A stretch of 64,000 bases of DNA from Hygrocybe punicea (Eukaryota > Basidiomycota > Agaricomycetes > Agaricales > Hygrophoraceae): positions 6,324,001 to 6,388,000 of the forward strand of contig OY744462.1 in the NCBI GenBank assembly GCA_963556145.1. Direction: 5' to 3'. Below the pieces are notes generated by a model. It had not been told where the DNA came from, made no database searches, and saw only the letters and a list, made by a program, of their open reading frames with translations. Numbering within the stretch: the stretch's first letter is position 1; each line of letters begins with the position of its first letter. Position numbers and translations under genes: made by a program. Positions 25,501-34,009 of the stretch are shown here, piece after piece.

Positions 25501-27758
25501 ATGACAGAAATAAAAATTTACCAACAAACACAGCAACCATAAATAAATTGGGAAATTTTCAATATAATGATGTCAAGATAGTGGATGCAGCATACATCAA
25601 CCATATGTTTATTCCTGCAAACAGAGCTGATCGTCATCTTATTGATGTAACTATCAATGATTACAAGTTGAACACTGACCAAAAGAGAGCATTTCATATC
25701 ATTGCGAATCACTCTACCTTGATTAACGGTTCTGATAAGCTACGCATGTATCTTGGTGGGATGGCAGGCACAGGGAAATCACAAGTCATCAAAGCATTGA
25801 CTAGTTTTTTTGGTAAACACAACGAAAATCATCGATTTGTGGTTCTTGCACCAACCGGTGGTGCTGCTGCCCTTGTAAATGGATCCACATATCACTCCAT
25901 TCTTGGAATTAATCAGGGAGGATCATCTCGTTCCCTTGCACAAGTACGTGCCAATCTTGATGGTGTGGATTACATTTTCATTGATGAGGTGTCAATGTTA
26001 TCTTGCAGAGATATGTATAAAATCAGTGCTCAGTGTGCAAAAGCACGTGGTGTTTATGATGAACCCTTTGGTGGCATTAATATGATATTTGCAGGAGATT
26101 TTGGCCAACTTCCACCAGCTATGAGTGGTGCTCCTTTATACTCTGGAACCGTTGGTGTCCAAATCAATTCCAGTCAAACTATAGCAAATCAGGAAGCGGC
26201 TATAGGCAAAGCTCTTTGGCATCAAATAACAACAGTTGTTATATTACGTGAAAATATGAGACAAACCAATCAGTCAGAAGAAGATGTCCAACTGAGGCTT
26301 GCTTTGGAAAACATGAGATACAAAGCATGTACTCCCAAAGATATTGCATTTCTTCGTACTCGTGTTGCAGGAAAAGGTCCAAATGATCCAAAATTAGCCC
26401 AAAAGAAATTCAGGAATGTGTCAGTTATAACTGCATTGAATGCACAAAAAGACAAAATCAATGAACTTGGTATTCAACGTTTTGCTGCTGAAAATAGGAG
26501 ACCATTAACATCATTCTATTCCATAGACAGATGGAATGATCCTACTAGTTCCAATAGCAAAAGAAAATCTCATCACATGTCAACAATTTTGGATCCTATT
26601 CGACACACAAAGATATTGGAACCTTCACTCCAAAAGCTACTTTGGAGCCAACCACATGCATCATCCTCTGATCATATACCAGGAAGATTGGACTTATGTG
26701 TAGGCATGCCAGTGATGCTGAGGAACAATGATGCAACAGAGTGCTGCATTACCAAAGGAGCAGAGGGCATAGTTGTGGGTTGGCAGAGTGCAATAGGTCC
26801 TGAGCAACAAACTGTACTGGACACTTTATTTGTCAGATTATTGAATCCTCCAAAAAAAATTAACATAGAAGGACTTCCTGAAAATGTTGTGCCGATTACA
26901 AAACATGTCACTTCCACCATGTGCTCATTACCCAATGATGATGTGATATCTTTGTCAAGAGAACAAGTGTTGGTACTACCTAATTTTGCAATGACTGATT
27001 ATGCATGTCAAGGACGTACTCGTCCTAACAATGTAGTTGACCTCAGTAGTTGTAGAAACCACCAATCCTATTATACTTGCTTATCAAGAAGTGCTTCTGC
27101 AGCAGGAACTATCATCATGCAAGGCTTTGATCCTAAAGTAATTACTGGGGGTGCTTCTGGATATCTCAGGCAGGAATTCAGAGAATTAGAACTGCTTGAT
27201 GAGATTACCAAACTGAAATATCAAGGACTCTTACCAGACCATGTCAAGGGAGATCAGCGAAATTCTATCATTGATCAATTTAGAAAATGGAAAGGAAAGT
27301 CATATATTCCAAAAAACATTCATCATGCTATCGCATGGAAAGCCACGGAGCAACTAAATCAATACACAACACAGCCCTCTCCATGGCAATTAATTAAACA
27401 TATGAACAAAAATCAAAAGGCAGATTTCAGAAACCTCAACTTTGTTCCTGCAAAAGGAACTGTTCCAATCACTGTCACTCATAAAAATTCGATGGCCAAT
27501 GTATTGCAAAATAAAAAACGAAAATTACAACAAGTTGTAAGTTCATCTTCCATAGTGAAAAAAAGACGAAAAACAAGTACTACTGAATTAAATGAACCAA
27601 AAGGGTTTATATGGGATGCGGAAGATTGGAGCTGTGCTTATGATTCACTCTTTACAATATTACTAGCAATATGGAATGAAGATCCATCAAGTTGGAAAAA
27701 AAGATTCAATAGCATCAATGAAATATTAAAGATTTTGAGCTTAGGATTCAAACGATCC
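18083..27758 (+). repeat. Second copy of the 9.67-kb direct duplication
   Basis: Matches 8210-17882. This copy carries the intact A runs and reads on past the point where the first copy stops, so it is the better representation of the locus. Confidence 0.9.
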
Positions 27759-28397
27759 AAGAATCACACAACAGATTTAGAAACAGTTAGAAATACAATC
27801 AGACATTTATTGCATCAAGATAAACCCGAAATATTTCCTTATGGTCAAGTTGGCATTGCCATAAGTGATTTGGCCCATTATATAATGAAAGCAAATGAAC
27901 CAATGACTTCAACTTGTCTTAAATGTATCAATTGTGAAAACATAACCATTCTGGAAAATGATAGATGTGACGCCATCTTTCATTGTTCATATTCATTTTC
28001 TGGAACAATCTCAACATGTCTTGCTCAAATCATAGTTAATAGACAACGGCACAAATGTCAATTGTGTTGGGGAGAGATTACTAAATTTATTGCATTTAAC
28101 AAAATTCCACCTCTAATCATGTTTACAGTTGACTCTATTGAGAATTTAATAATTAGTCAAGTTATAAACTTGTCAATTGATGACATATCCACTGCTTACA
28201 CATTGAGAGGAATTGTGTACTTTGGTGATGCACATTTTACTGCCCGCATATTCATCAACAGTATGGTATGGTTTCATGATGGTATATCAACCAGATCAAT
28301 TTGCATTAATGAAGGTGATATAGATAACTTTTCAAATATTAATTTATTGTCATGTAATGGTAATAATGCTGTACTGTTTATATATGCTCAATCTTAA
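20652..28397 (+). CDS. Helitron Rep-helicase with C-terminal peptidase-like domain (2581 aa)
   Basis: One uninterrupted frame encodes the transposition protein of an autonomous Helitron, a rolling-circle DNA transposon. Around residues 410-640 lies a DUF6570-like region (CAVCGQL, ALANGLWMGRIP). The HUH motif LHLHMLLW is near 957, and the two-tyrosine motif YITDYITK near 1146. These cut and join single strands. A PIF1-type helicase follows: GGMAGTGKS near 1702, FIDEVSM near 1775, AGDFGQLPP near 1814 and YTCLSRS near 2140. The last 260 residues have a Cys box WSCAYDSLF, two CxxC pairs (CLKCINC, CQLCW) and a His-containing GDAHFTARI with WFHDG, like a ubiquitin-specific protease. The first 350 residues are poorly characterised, and the true start may lie downstream or after an intron. 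All catalytic motifs are intact. Confidence 0.93.
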   Translation: MNPHNIIRVCIACLTYLYFLANATLFPQLCQDKLMYISPEPISCPVISTLTQELGVFQRKLIEHELAPDQGDATILMQINATLYVKIIGITKETKDNLTVDPLFVWTTFKNSAFKMRIRSIQYARRYFLPPKYLFALYCLLKPITVQCRCKMIKALLMRSLLRRHDFKTYLFHCITSSLSHATLLWTTLCFIIRHSRSNIIVFNLNLFGHLFKSLYINFVHRYDYIGGGKRIPTFKFSFLQSFMLPSNNINHDSDILFEYVGHIDEQTANTLYEDRKTYACVKMPLHELLPNLTVKDIGEITTIHGIYLSKTLRRLHGQDLSVALMRHNCSACDTHVSIFHVHDIKSHKDLCKQWYRRQKMTETNECGKEETQAQMKEELDKSDEQLFPPPPPSIELKETIISNWCRDTSPECFQESGCAVCGQLVALKNMSLLSKTKVNLKILTRDNMGITRCERYHCSDPIEDIKGPVLDDTCKWICKPCVLSLNKGQTPKYALANGLWMGRIPAQLQNLTFAEQLLIARVRHNKCIVRVSSGMHKMKANAIMFQNPTPKIYQRLPPTIKELDEVLAFIFTGPARPTPEDMERTPLLVRRRRVSAALEWLKLNHMDYYDLDISYENLAQYPDHGIPVVVAYRPADTNKEPEATSAFDNEVEDGVEDGPCPFVVSGITGENLDITSPKALIARATKHLIDDHGGVLAISHARNPESFFNNPQLYPMMFPCLFPYGLGGISSIDNDVLSISDMMHKRHLLMYHDKRFQTDPYFPLIAFNQEQIKDSTTGGYLLTNKHNFNDIANRLMNINTAVLDDLSKRLSRGDRVKPDTSEEKACYKLISDLDHVAGQVKGSITNKKYMRNEIWSLISYIGAPTWFITFAPADINHPLCLYYADNKEKFYPKLRLPQDCYKLIANNPVAGARFFHFTTEMFIKHILGINESHPGLYGNTSGYYATVEEQGRLTLHLHMLLWIKGCLTPQEIRDKIMGENSDFQKRLVEYLESLCVGQFMTGSKDEVSQKMEQTMSKPEYQPPTCVMPDPPSYNCSMNCQYHNKRSTWWQRFQDVVDDLLLRLNVHNRHDGKKKPYCLNSKGECKRRFPRDIFQQTFVEPNTGALNLKHGEPWMNTVTPEVTYMLRCNSDVTSLLSGTAIKAIVAYITDYITKFSLKTYSIFEVIKSIFDKNSEMIGGDLKRKDKVRKLFTQIVNSLTSKMEIGAPMASLYVLGNPDHYTSHKFVPFFWRSYVKEVISAWSDEEIPNICEDQNNAQKVVIGKNNGAYIGLSKVNNYMFRPALYDNVSLYDWIRLATMEPKKRRTKTKTKRARKEPVQNQIFDNLGCDDLSDSCTEPTNVDYSSDDNLSDVVDNDILMEIDEIPKPDSLSRHAGTEIADKTNEVDLNKLTKFENDYTLHSNHPQYLTHHAKMKGNDPFIVPNFIPNTLPRADRGDREYYCCTMLTFFKPWRSGKELKSKLQTWDNAFIDHEFSKKELEIMKYFGLRYECLDARDDFSAKRQKNNTANIRYSWATSNGLDELDDMHNAEFAFNGDDFNNNIDEDNNDTEILLKLGQKGQKRKDQMLITERTLKRSGWLDDCIDGTPDIGPLIPIEPPVVQSAKLWRTAVLAKKKEIINDRNKNLPTNTATINKLGNFQYNDVKIVDAAYINHMFIPANRADRHLIDVTINDYKLNTDQKRAFHIIANHSTLINGSDKLRMYLGGMAGTGKSQVIKALTSFFGKHNENHRFVVLAPTGGAAALVNGSTYHSILGINQGGSSRSLAQVRANLDGVDYIFIDEVSMLSCRDMYKISAQCAKARGVYDEPFGGINMIFAGDFGQLPPAMSGAPLYSGTVGVQINSSQTIANQEAAIGKALWHQITTVVILRENMRQTNQSEEDVQLRLALENMRYKACTPKDIAFLRTRVAGKGPNDPKLAQKKFRNVSVITALNAQKDKINELGIQRFAAENRRPLTSFYSIDRWNDPTSSNSKRKSHHMSTILDPIRHTKILEPSLQKLLWSQPHASSSDHIPGRLDLCVGMPVMLRNNDATECCITKGAEGIVVGWQSAIGPEQQTVLDTLFVRLLNPPKKINIEGLPENVVPITKHVTSTMCSLPNDDVISLSREQVLVLPNFAMTDYACQGRTRPNNVVDLSSCRNHQSYYTCLSRSASAAGTIIMQGFDPKVITGGASGYLRQEFRELELLDEITKLKYQGLLPDHVKGDQRNSIIDQFRKWKGKSYIPKNIHHAIAWKATEQLNQYTTQPSPWQLIKHMNKNQKADFRNLNFVPAKGTVPITVTHKNSMANVLQNKKRKLQQVVSSSSIVKKRRKTSTTELNEPKGFIWDAEDWSCAYDSLFTILLAIWNEDPSSWKKRFNSINEILKILSLGFKRSKNHTTDLETVRNTIRHLLHQDKPEIFPYGQVGIAISDLAHYIMKANEPMTSTCLKCINCENITILENDRCDAIFHCSYSFSGTISTCLAQIIVNRQRHKCQLCWGEITKFIAFNKIPPLIMFTVDSIENLIISQVINLSIDDISTAYTLRGIVYFGDAHFTARIFINSMVWFHDGISTRSICINEGDIDNFSNINLLSCNGNNAVLFIYAQS

Positions 28398-28429
28398 TAT
28401 GTGTTCTCTTGCTAAAAGAAGGGACGAGT

Positions 28430-28466
28430 AACATGCCATGCAAAGCAATGGCCCACACCCCACTAG
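28430..28466 (+). mobile_element. Helitron 3' terminus
   Basis: Thirty-three bases after the stop codon the sequence reads GTAACATGCCATGCAAAGCA, then ATGGCCCACACCCCACTAG followed by T. CCATGC and GCAATGG form a short hairpin with one bulge, about a dozen bases before the final CTAG. This fits the CTRR end and the T of the AT target expected for Helitrons. A nearly identical end is found at 57917. Confidence 0.85.
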
Positions 28467-29608
28467 TAACTTTGCTTCAATCTATTTGATTTGGGTGCTG
28501 CTCAGTGGTAGGTTCTGGTCATTTAATTCACTGTTCAATTCCACCATTCAATCTGTCACCACTGATATATGACATCAAAGGGCCTAATGGCCCAACCTCT
28601 GTTTTTTTTTGCTTTGTGATGAACCTCCATTCTGCAAGAAGTAAGCCTGCATACAAGAGGGTTTGTCTTCTGCTTTTGTGAAGGCTTTTGGTTCTTTTGG
28701 TTCACATTACAGGCCACAATTCAATTCGCTGTGGATTAACCAAGTGGTACCTGTGCTGGGGATCTTTGCTGCAGAAAATCAAACATAACAGAGCAGATGG
28801 GAAGTGCATATGTTTCTGGTTTACAACTTGAAGTAGCATGGTTAGGTAAGCACCAGTGAAACATTGTAAGGGTCTGCCTTCCTGATTGGGGACTATGTAC
28901 CAAGCCGTTGCAAAGAATGATATGCAAATGTAAGGGTACCCAACATGTTGTTGTGTTCTGGTAAGAGAAGTAAAATTCAGCGAGCATGGGTCAGTCTGAT
29001 GAGCTGCTTGCCTGGCATGTGCAAGATAGATCACTGTCTTATCTGCAGGCAATCAGTGGTATTATATCCAGTATATATACAACAGTTTGATGCTTGAATT
29101 GAATGGCATGCAAGGTCGCTTATGAGATGTTGGGTACACAACTGAGCTGTTGGATTCTTATGCAAGATGCTCCCAGCAAAACAATAACCTAGTAAGGGTG
29201 AACTCTTCATTGGATTTCGGAATGTTATAGTTCTGACAGAATGCCATTCTAGTTATCCAATGCTTCCACAAGTCCACCCGCTTTTGCTGTCTGGAAAAAC
29301 TCCTCTGCAGTGTTGTTCTGGCCCGGCTTGGCCTTGACTGGCTTTGGCCTAAGCCGCGGCTTTTGGCTGTGGGTAGAGACCGAGAGGGTGGGGGGTCTGT
29401 GAGTGAGATGATGGTGCCGCAATCACCCACAACCTCACGCATGTAGCCTTCACGTTGTTTGTGAGGTGTTTTGGGTGGGCTGTCATTAGCTTCTGGGCCC
29501 ACATATGGTGAAGTTGATGGACATGGACTTCATTGTCATGGTGGCAAATATCCTCAACTGTGTCACTGTTGCCATTGTTGTTGCATGGAATTGATGTTGC
29601 CAATGCAT
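28467..29608. other. Flank of Helitron with decayed sequence
   Basis: No intact gene. Minus-strand open frames at 28702-29052 and 29158-29502 may be remains of coding sequence, but I do not recognise them. A palindrome-like block CCTCAC...GTGAGG at 29434-29470 resembles the nested palindromes described at 31007 and 41227. Confidence 0.4.
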
Positions 29609-29769
29609 TGCAGCAGGTGCTGCTAGCCCTAGGACCCCGAGGACCCTTAGATAGTCTTTCCCTTTCCTGTTAGTAGCTTAGTCATCTATTCAGGGTTTCC
29701 CTTGCTTTCCCCTCCCCGCTGTGACTCCCTCTGAGTCTTCCCCTGAGAGGTCTGGAGATTCCCTCTCCA
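29609..29769. repeat. LTR-like 161-bp repeat, left copy
   Basis: It starts TGCAGCAGGTGCTGC and ends CCCTCTCCA, so it has the TG...CA ends of an LTR. It matches 33522-33682 with one substitution (T at the GCTGTGAC position against C in the other copy). Flanking bases show no target duplication with either end, so it cannot be assigned to a complete element. Confidence 0.75.
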
Positions 29770-30090
29770 ATGTGGTGATGAGAGAGATTCGAGCCACGCA
29801 CCCATAGGACCAGATCTCAACAAGATCAAAAGACAAAATTTCGAATATTGAAGGAATTCAACCAGGAACCCAACAGGACGTGCAAACGAAGTGCGAAAAC
29901 ACAACAGAACCGACACTCTCCCCTAGCCTGTCCCATTTATCATTGATATCTGTTATCTTTTGTTTCTCGCTCTGTTTTATTCCCTTACCTCCGAATTTGG
30001 TCTCACTTTTTTTTAATCACGTGCCCGAATTATCTCCACTCCCCGACTACTTCTCTGTTTATACCACTTACAAAACTACAGACCTACGTT
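29770..30090 (+). promoter_or_regulatory. Pyrimidine-rich leader of the split gene
   Basis: Bases 29915-30090 are strongly C/T-rich (for example TTTTGTTTCTCGCTCTG) and run up to the ATG at 30091, as in many basidiomycete promoters and leaders. The first half holds nothing recognisable. Confidence 0.45.
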
Positions 30091-30870
30091 ATGGCACCAA
30101 AAACACAAAACCCAAAGACCAGAAAGATTGAAAAGGAGCTCCATGCGGAATGCAACGCGCGTATCCTTGAACTGCAACAACGGTTAGCGGATGAGCGCGA
30201 GGAGAAAGAGAAAAACGCAGGAAAAAAGGCGAAGGAAAAGATGACACAGAAGGAAAAGACCGCACGACAGGTGCTCCATCGTGCAACGGAAGATACGCAC
30301 CCTGAAACGAAGGCGCAAGACTCACCACAAGCAGAAAACGCGCGGCCAACAACGGGCGCAAAACCATTCGCGTCCCCTGTTCTACCAACGGCATCCCAAG
30401 TCCCCACAATGTCAATGGGAACCCCGTCTCCCATTTCACAGGCCCCAACGCAGTCCACACGCGCCCCAACAAGCCCACCATCGCCCAATGCGACCGCCAC
30501 GTCACCACTTGCCCAAACGCCGCCGCTGCTGCGTATGCAACCAACGGCACCCCAAAACGCAACCAGGATACCCAGAACACCCCATGCACAACCCCAACGA
30601 CCAGCCCCATCGCCGTTGACCCAAGGACAGCCAACACGAACGGCCGTGTGCCCAAACGAGCCCCAATCAAACCCATCCGCGACCGCCACGTCACCACCAA
30701 CGCCGATGCGTCGATACACGCCCCACACCCCGTTACCACCCCAAAACGTGTCGACCACGCCCCAAAACGCGTTGAAAAGAGCCCTAGAGACGCCCCGCGC
30801 GCCAGTTGTGCCCCAGGGTGCCCCGCAAACGCGAACAGAGACGCCCCAGGCCCCCTACACGCCCCAAAAC

Positions 30871-31971
30871 TAAGGCACGGCATGGGTATACCGCGGGTCA
30901 GGATTCCTGACACCGGACCCGTACCCGCGTTACCTGTACCCACGCTGATGATGGGTACACACCATACCCGCTATCGGCGGGTACCCACCACAACCCACCC
31001 TAAGTACCTCGCGAACAACGGGGATGTGTCAATTGACGCGCTCCGTTTGTTTTCGCGAGGTTGGATGGGGCTGGGGAGGTTCCATGGGCGTCCACGCGTG
31101 CTCACTACCTCGTGAACAATGGGGGCATGTCAATTGACGCGCTCCGTGTTTTCGCGAGGTTGTATGGCGCTGGGGATGGCCCATGGGCGTCCGCCTTGTT
31201 TCCGTCATCCGTTGTCTGTTGCCCCCGTCCCCGTTCCCGTGCTCGTGGTCCTCATCGTCGCCATCATCGTCATCCCCGTTGCCGTCGTCATCCCCATTGC
31301 TGTCGTCCTTCTTGTCCCGGTCTCTGTTGTCCTCGTTGTCCCGTTCCCCCGTTGTCGTCTTCCCGTTGTCGTAGTTGCCGTTCCCGCTTTGTCGTCGTCC
31401 TTCCGTTCTCATTGTCGTCGTTCTTGTCTTCGTTTACCCCATCGTCGTCATTCCCGTCGTCCTCGTTCTTGCTGTCATGGTCGGCCTGGGTTGTCCCCGT
31501 TCTCGGCTGCGTCCCATCTGCTTGTTGCTGTTGCCGTGTTCGCGTTCGTTTGGCACAAGGGTGCGAGAAAAAAACCTAAAAGTGTTTTAGTAGTTAGTAG
31601 AATAAATGAATAAATGAATAGGATGCTTACCTGGGGTGCCCTGGCACCCACACCTGTTGCCGTGTCATTGTTGAAAATGACCGTGGTTGTCGTTGCCAGT
31701 TTCTTGTTGTTGTTGTTTGCGCTTGTCACAGTTGTAGATTAGCTAAAGTAAAGAAATTAATATTGAAAATAAAGTAAATAGGAAAGAAAAAACCCACCAT
31801 AGGAAAGAAAAAACCCACCTGGGGGGCTTGGTTGACAGACCCATGAAAACCCGTCACCTGCGGATAACGGGTACGGTTTTGACACGGTGTGCAAACCGAA
31901 ATACCGTACCCGAACCTGAATTACCCGTTTTGGAATAACCACGGGTAAACCCGTACCCATTCTGTGCCCTA
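30871..31971. mobile_element. Non-autonomous hAT-like element (1101 bp) with 8-bp target duplication
   Basis: The ends are TAAGGCACGGCATGGGTA on the left and, inverted, TAGGGCACAGAATGGGTA on the right. CCCAAAAC lies directly outside both ends (30863-30870 and 31972-31979). Eight-base duplications are typical of hAT elements. Next to the ends are many short GGGTAC/GTACCC repeats. The interior codes for no transposase; it carries two nested palindromes at 31007-31060 and 31108-31159 and a CGTTGTC/CCGTCGTC-rich stretch. The ends resemble those of the hAT at 47120-50776, which is a possible source of transposase. Confidence 0.9.
31007..31159. repeat. Two nested palindromes CCTCGCGAA...GTCAATTGAC...TTCGCGAGG
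   Basis: Both units (31007-31060 and 31108-31159) have outer arms CCTCGCGAA/TTCGCGAGG around a central GTCAATTGAC. In the second unit the left arm reads CCTCGTGAA. Related units occur at 41227-41279, 51790-51840 and 53930-53980. Confidence 0.75.
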
Positions 31972-32213
31972 CCCAAAACGTGCCGCGAATGGCCCCACAG
32001 ACGCCCCGTACCCGAACGGAGCCCCAGGACACACACCCCGAAGAGCCACAGCATGATATACCCCCCCCAGTACCACCGTTAACCCCCATTTTTGTCTCAC
32101 AGCTCTGTAGTATATATAAACGCGATTTTTCTGACCTACGTACAGGTGCTCGACCGTGGAGCAGCACACACCGCCGCAACCATCACCTGTTACCCCAACG
32201 CCATGCCCGTTGA

Positions 32214-33153
32214 TGCGGTTTCCACATCTATAACCCCGGATAAAGAGATAATAAAAGATGAAAACGTCGCAAAGGTGCGAATGGGACTTGGGACACTCCC
32301 GACAATAACGCGATAATGCGCGATAATATGCGCGATCAAATAAACAAACGCGGAGGGTCGCGAGGTAACGCGATATCGCAATGCAGTGATAAACAAGAAT
32401 CGGAAGGCTTAGCTGGGTGTCCTAGATGACAGTGCGATACGCAGTGATGACGCAACGAGACAAGGGTTCTACGCTATGACTTGGGTCGCGATAGCGGAGA
32501 GTGCGCAACGAGAAAAGACGCAGATTGGAATGGGAATGACTGGATTTTTAAACTTAAGACGCAAACTAATGGGGAGGAGATAACTGGGTTCTTCGTTGTT
32601 CATTTTCTACTACAGGACATTTTTTATACTCTAAAGGGATAGGGGTTTAAGGGTGGATGAGTGAAATAGAAATGCAGCGAAATATCGCATGAAAGCGACG
32701 AAACGGGAACGGAATAGCGAAGGATTTGAAATAACGGCGAATATCACATGAAAGTCAGCAAAAAGACGAAGATAAACCGGATGAATTACATTTCTGGTAT
32801 CGGACTCGGTGTCCGAACGTATAGAACGTGTTTAACGGTCGTGTTTCAGCGTATTGAGACCGGGTTGCGCGGTTAAGATACAGCGAAGATGTTGCAGTCA
32901 CGTGCGCGTCGATCGGCGTAAGTCGCGCAAGTCGCGGGCGGCGCGCTGATGTTTTGCATGTACGCGGGACGCGGAAGAGTTGTAGGGAAAGTAGAATTGG
33001 AACCTATGAGAGATTCCATGCCCAAAGGGAGAGACTGCGTATCACCGTCACTCGTTTCCCAACCCAGCCATACAGCCTCCTCGCCAACCAGTTCCCACCG
33101 AAATTATCCCACCAATCCCACCACCCCCACGACTTGTCAATGCAGGTACCCAA
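32214..33153. other. CpG-rich stretch without gene
   Basis: Bases 32260-32950 are full of GCGAT, GCGC and ATCGC words, unlike their surroundings, and hold no long frame. On the minus strand AGTATAAAAAATG near 32620 could be a TATA box. A comparable composition occurs at 59500-60120. The origin is unclear; a long terminal repeat or a young unmethylated insertion are possibilities. Confidence 0.4.
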
Positions 33154-33468
33154 ATGATAGAAGAGGAACCACCACCCCAGCACTACGAACCAGCTCGAAC
33201 TGGCTTCGCATTTGCCCTCAACAAGGCTCTCCCAGAGGATATGTCCCGTACTTGCCAGATTGCCGAACTTGCCTGGGGATCGGAAGAAGACCCATGGTTT
33301 TACAGTCTCCTCGACCTCTCCCCGAACCACAAGACCTTTTTAGGGGTGCTCACCGAGATGATGCATCCTTTGCGTGGCAACCCCGATCCAGTTTTTGGGC
33401 CTGCGCTAGCCCCAGTGATAGTGAGGATAGTAGATGATTGGGTAGAGTTTTGTGGAGGATATGGATGA
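33154..33468 (+). CDS. Hypothetical fragment next to the right LTR-like repeat
   Basis: An open frame of 104 codons with ordinary amino-acid composition (TGFAFALNKALPEDMSR, WGSEEDPWFYSLLDLSPNH, DWVEFCGGYG) ends 53 bases before the LTR-like copy at 33522. The frame is Pro-rich upstream of its ATG and may continue the 3' part of a longer gene. A G-run GGAGGGGGG lies just before the repeat and could be a polypurine tract. I do not recognise the protein. It may be the end of a degenerate retroelement gene or of a host gene. Confidence 0.4.
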   Translation: MIEEEPPPQHYEPARTGFAFALNKALPEDMSRTCQIAELAWGSEEDPWFYSLLDLSPNHKTFLGVLTEMMHPLRGNPDPVFGPALAPVIVRIVDDWVEFCGGYG

Positions 33469-33521
33469 GTCAGAGGCAGGAGATGTGTGTGAGGGCGCAC
33501 ACCATTTCGGAGGGGGGTACC

Positions 33522-33682
33522 TGCAGCAGGTGCTGCTAGCCCTAGGACCCCGAGGACCCTTAGATAGTCTTTCCCTTTCCTGTTAGTAGCTTAGTCATCT
33601 ATTCAGGGTTTCCCTTGCTTTCCCCTCCCCGCTGCGACTCCCTCTGAGTCTTCCCCTGAGAGGTCTGGAGATTCCCTCTCCA
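33522..33682. repeat. LTR-like 161-bp repeat, right copy
   Basis: 160 of 161 bases equal the copy at 29609-29769. It is preceded by GGAGGGGGGTACC, which looks like a polypurine tract. Related but more diverged ends occur in the solo LTR at 48012-48167. Confidence 0.75.
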
Positions 33683-34009
33683 GTGTAACCACTGTTGTGA
33701 ACTCGTTGCTGCCATTGCTGATGCATTGGCAGCATTGCTGCTGTTGTGAACACATCACCACCATTGTTGGCAGGCTGTTGCCATGTTGCTGCCATCATTG
33801 AGTCAGCATCTTATAAGTCTGCCTGGGCTGAACCCAAAGCAGGTGTAGGAGGGGTGCACCAGGACACAATCTTCTTTTTAAGAGGGGCAGATGGGACATG
33901 GGTGCAGAGGCAGGGTCGTCTACTTGTAGTCAGCAGCTCTATAATAAATAATGAAAAAGACATACCTCTGTAGCAGGTGGTACGTCGACCACCTGCTGCT
34001 TCTCTACTG
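33683..34009. other. Gene-free stretch with a 26-bp palindrome
   Basis: No coding sequence is supported. Near its end, AGCAGGTGGT and ACCACCTGCT form an inverted repeat around ACGTCG at 33972-33997. CTCTACTG at 34002-34009 is the target duplication of the hAT that follows. Confidence 0.6.

Larger units (their letters stand above)
30091..32213 (+). pseudogene. Pro/Thr-rich coiled-coil gene split by a transposon
   Basis: The 5' frame starts at 30091 with a basic, coiled-coil-like segment (residues about 8-70, many Glu and Lys, LQQRLADEREEKEK). A long Pro/Thr/Ala-rich region follows. At 30870 the frame enters the inserted element 30871-31971 and ends at a TAA one codon later. On the far side of the insertion, after the duplicated CCCAAAAC, the same frame goes on from 31980 with more Pro-rich sequence (PRMAPQTPRTRTEPQD) to a stop at 32213. 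Phase and style agree on both sides, so the insertion hit a previously open gene. The family is unknown. It could be a host gene or the first gene of a retroelement, given the LTR-like repeats on each side. Confidence 0.7.

Noticed and set aside
8210..27758. A genuine tandem duplication of a gene plus a Helitron
   Set aside because: Identity outside A runs, a 200-N joint and breaks only at the contig end favour an assembly overlap. Not excluded without reads.
30084..30943. Long minus-strand open frames of 224 and 284 codons
   Set aside because: They lie opposite the plus-strand Pro-rich gene with a better start, coiled-coil N-terminus and pyrimidine-rich leader. The minus frames are Gly/Val/Arg-rich complements of Pro/Thr codons.
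29609..33682. Complete LTR retrotransposon
   Set aside because: No shared target duplication, no recognisable primer-binding site, and no protease, reverse transcriptase or integrase motif between the repeats.
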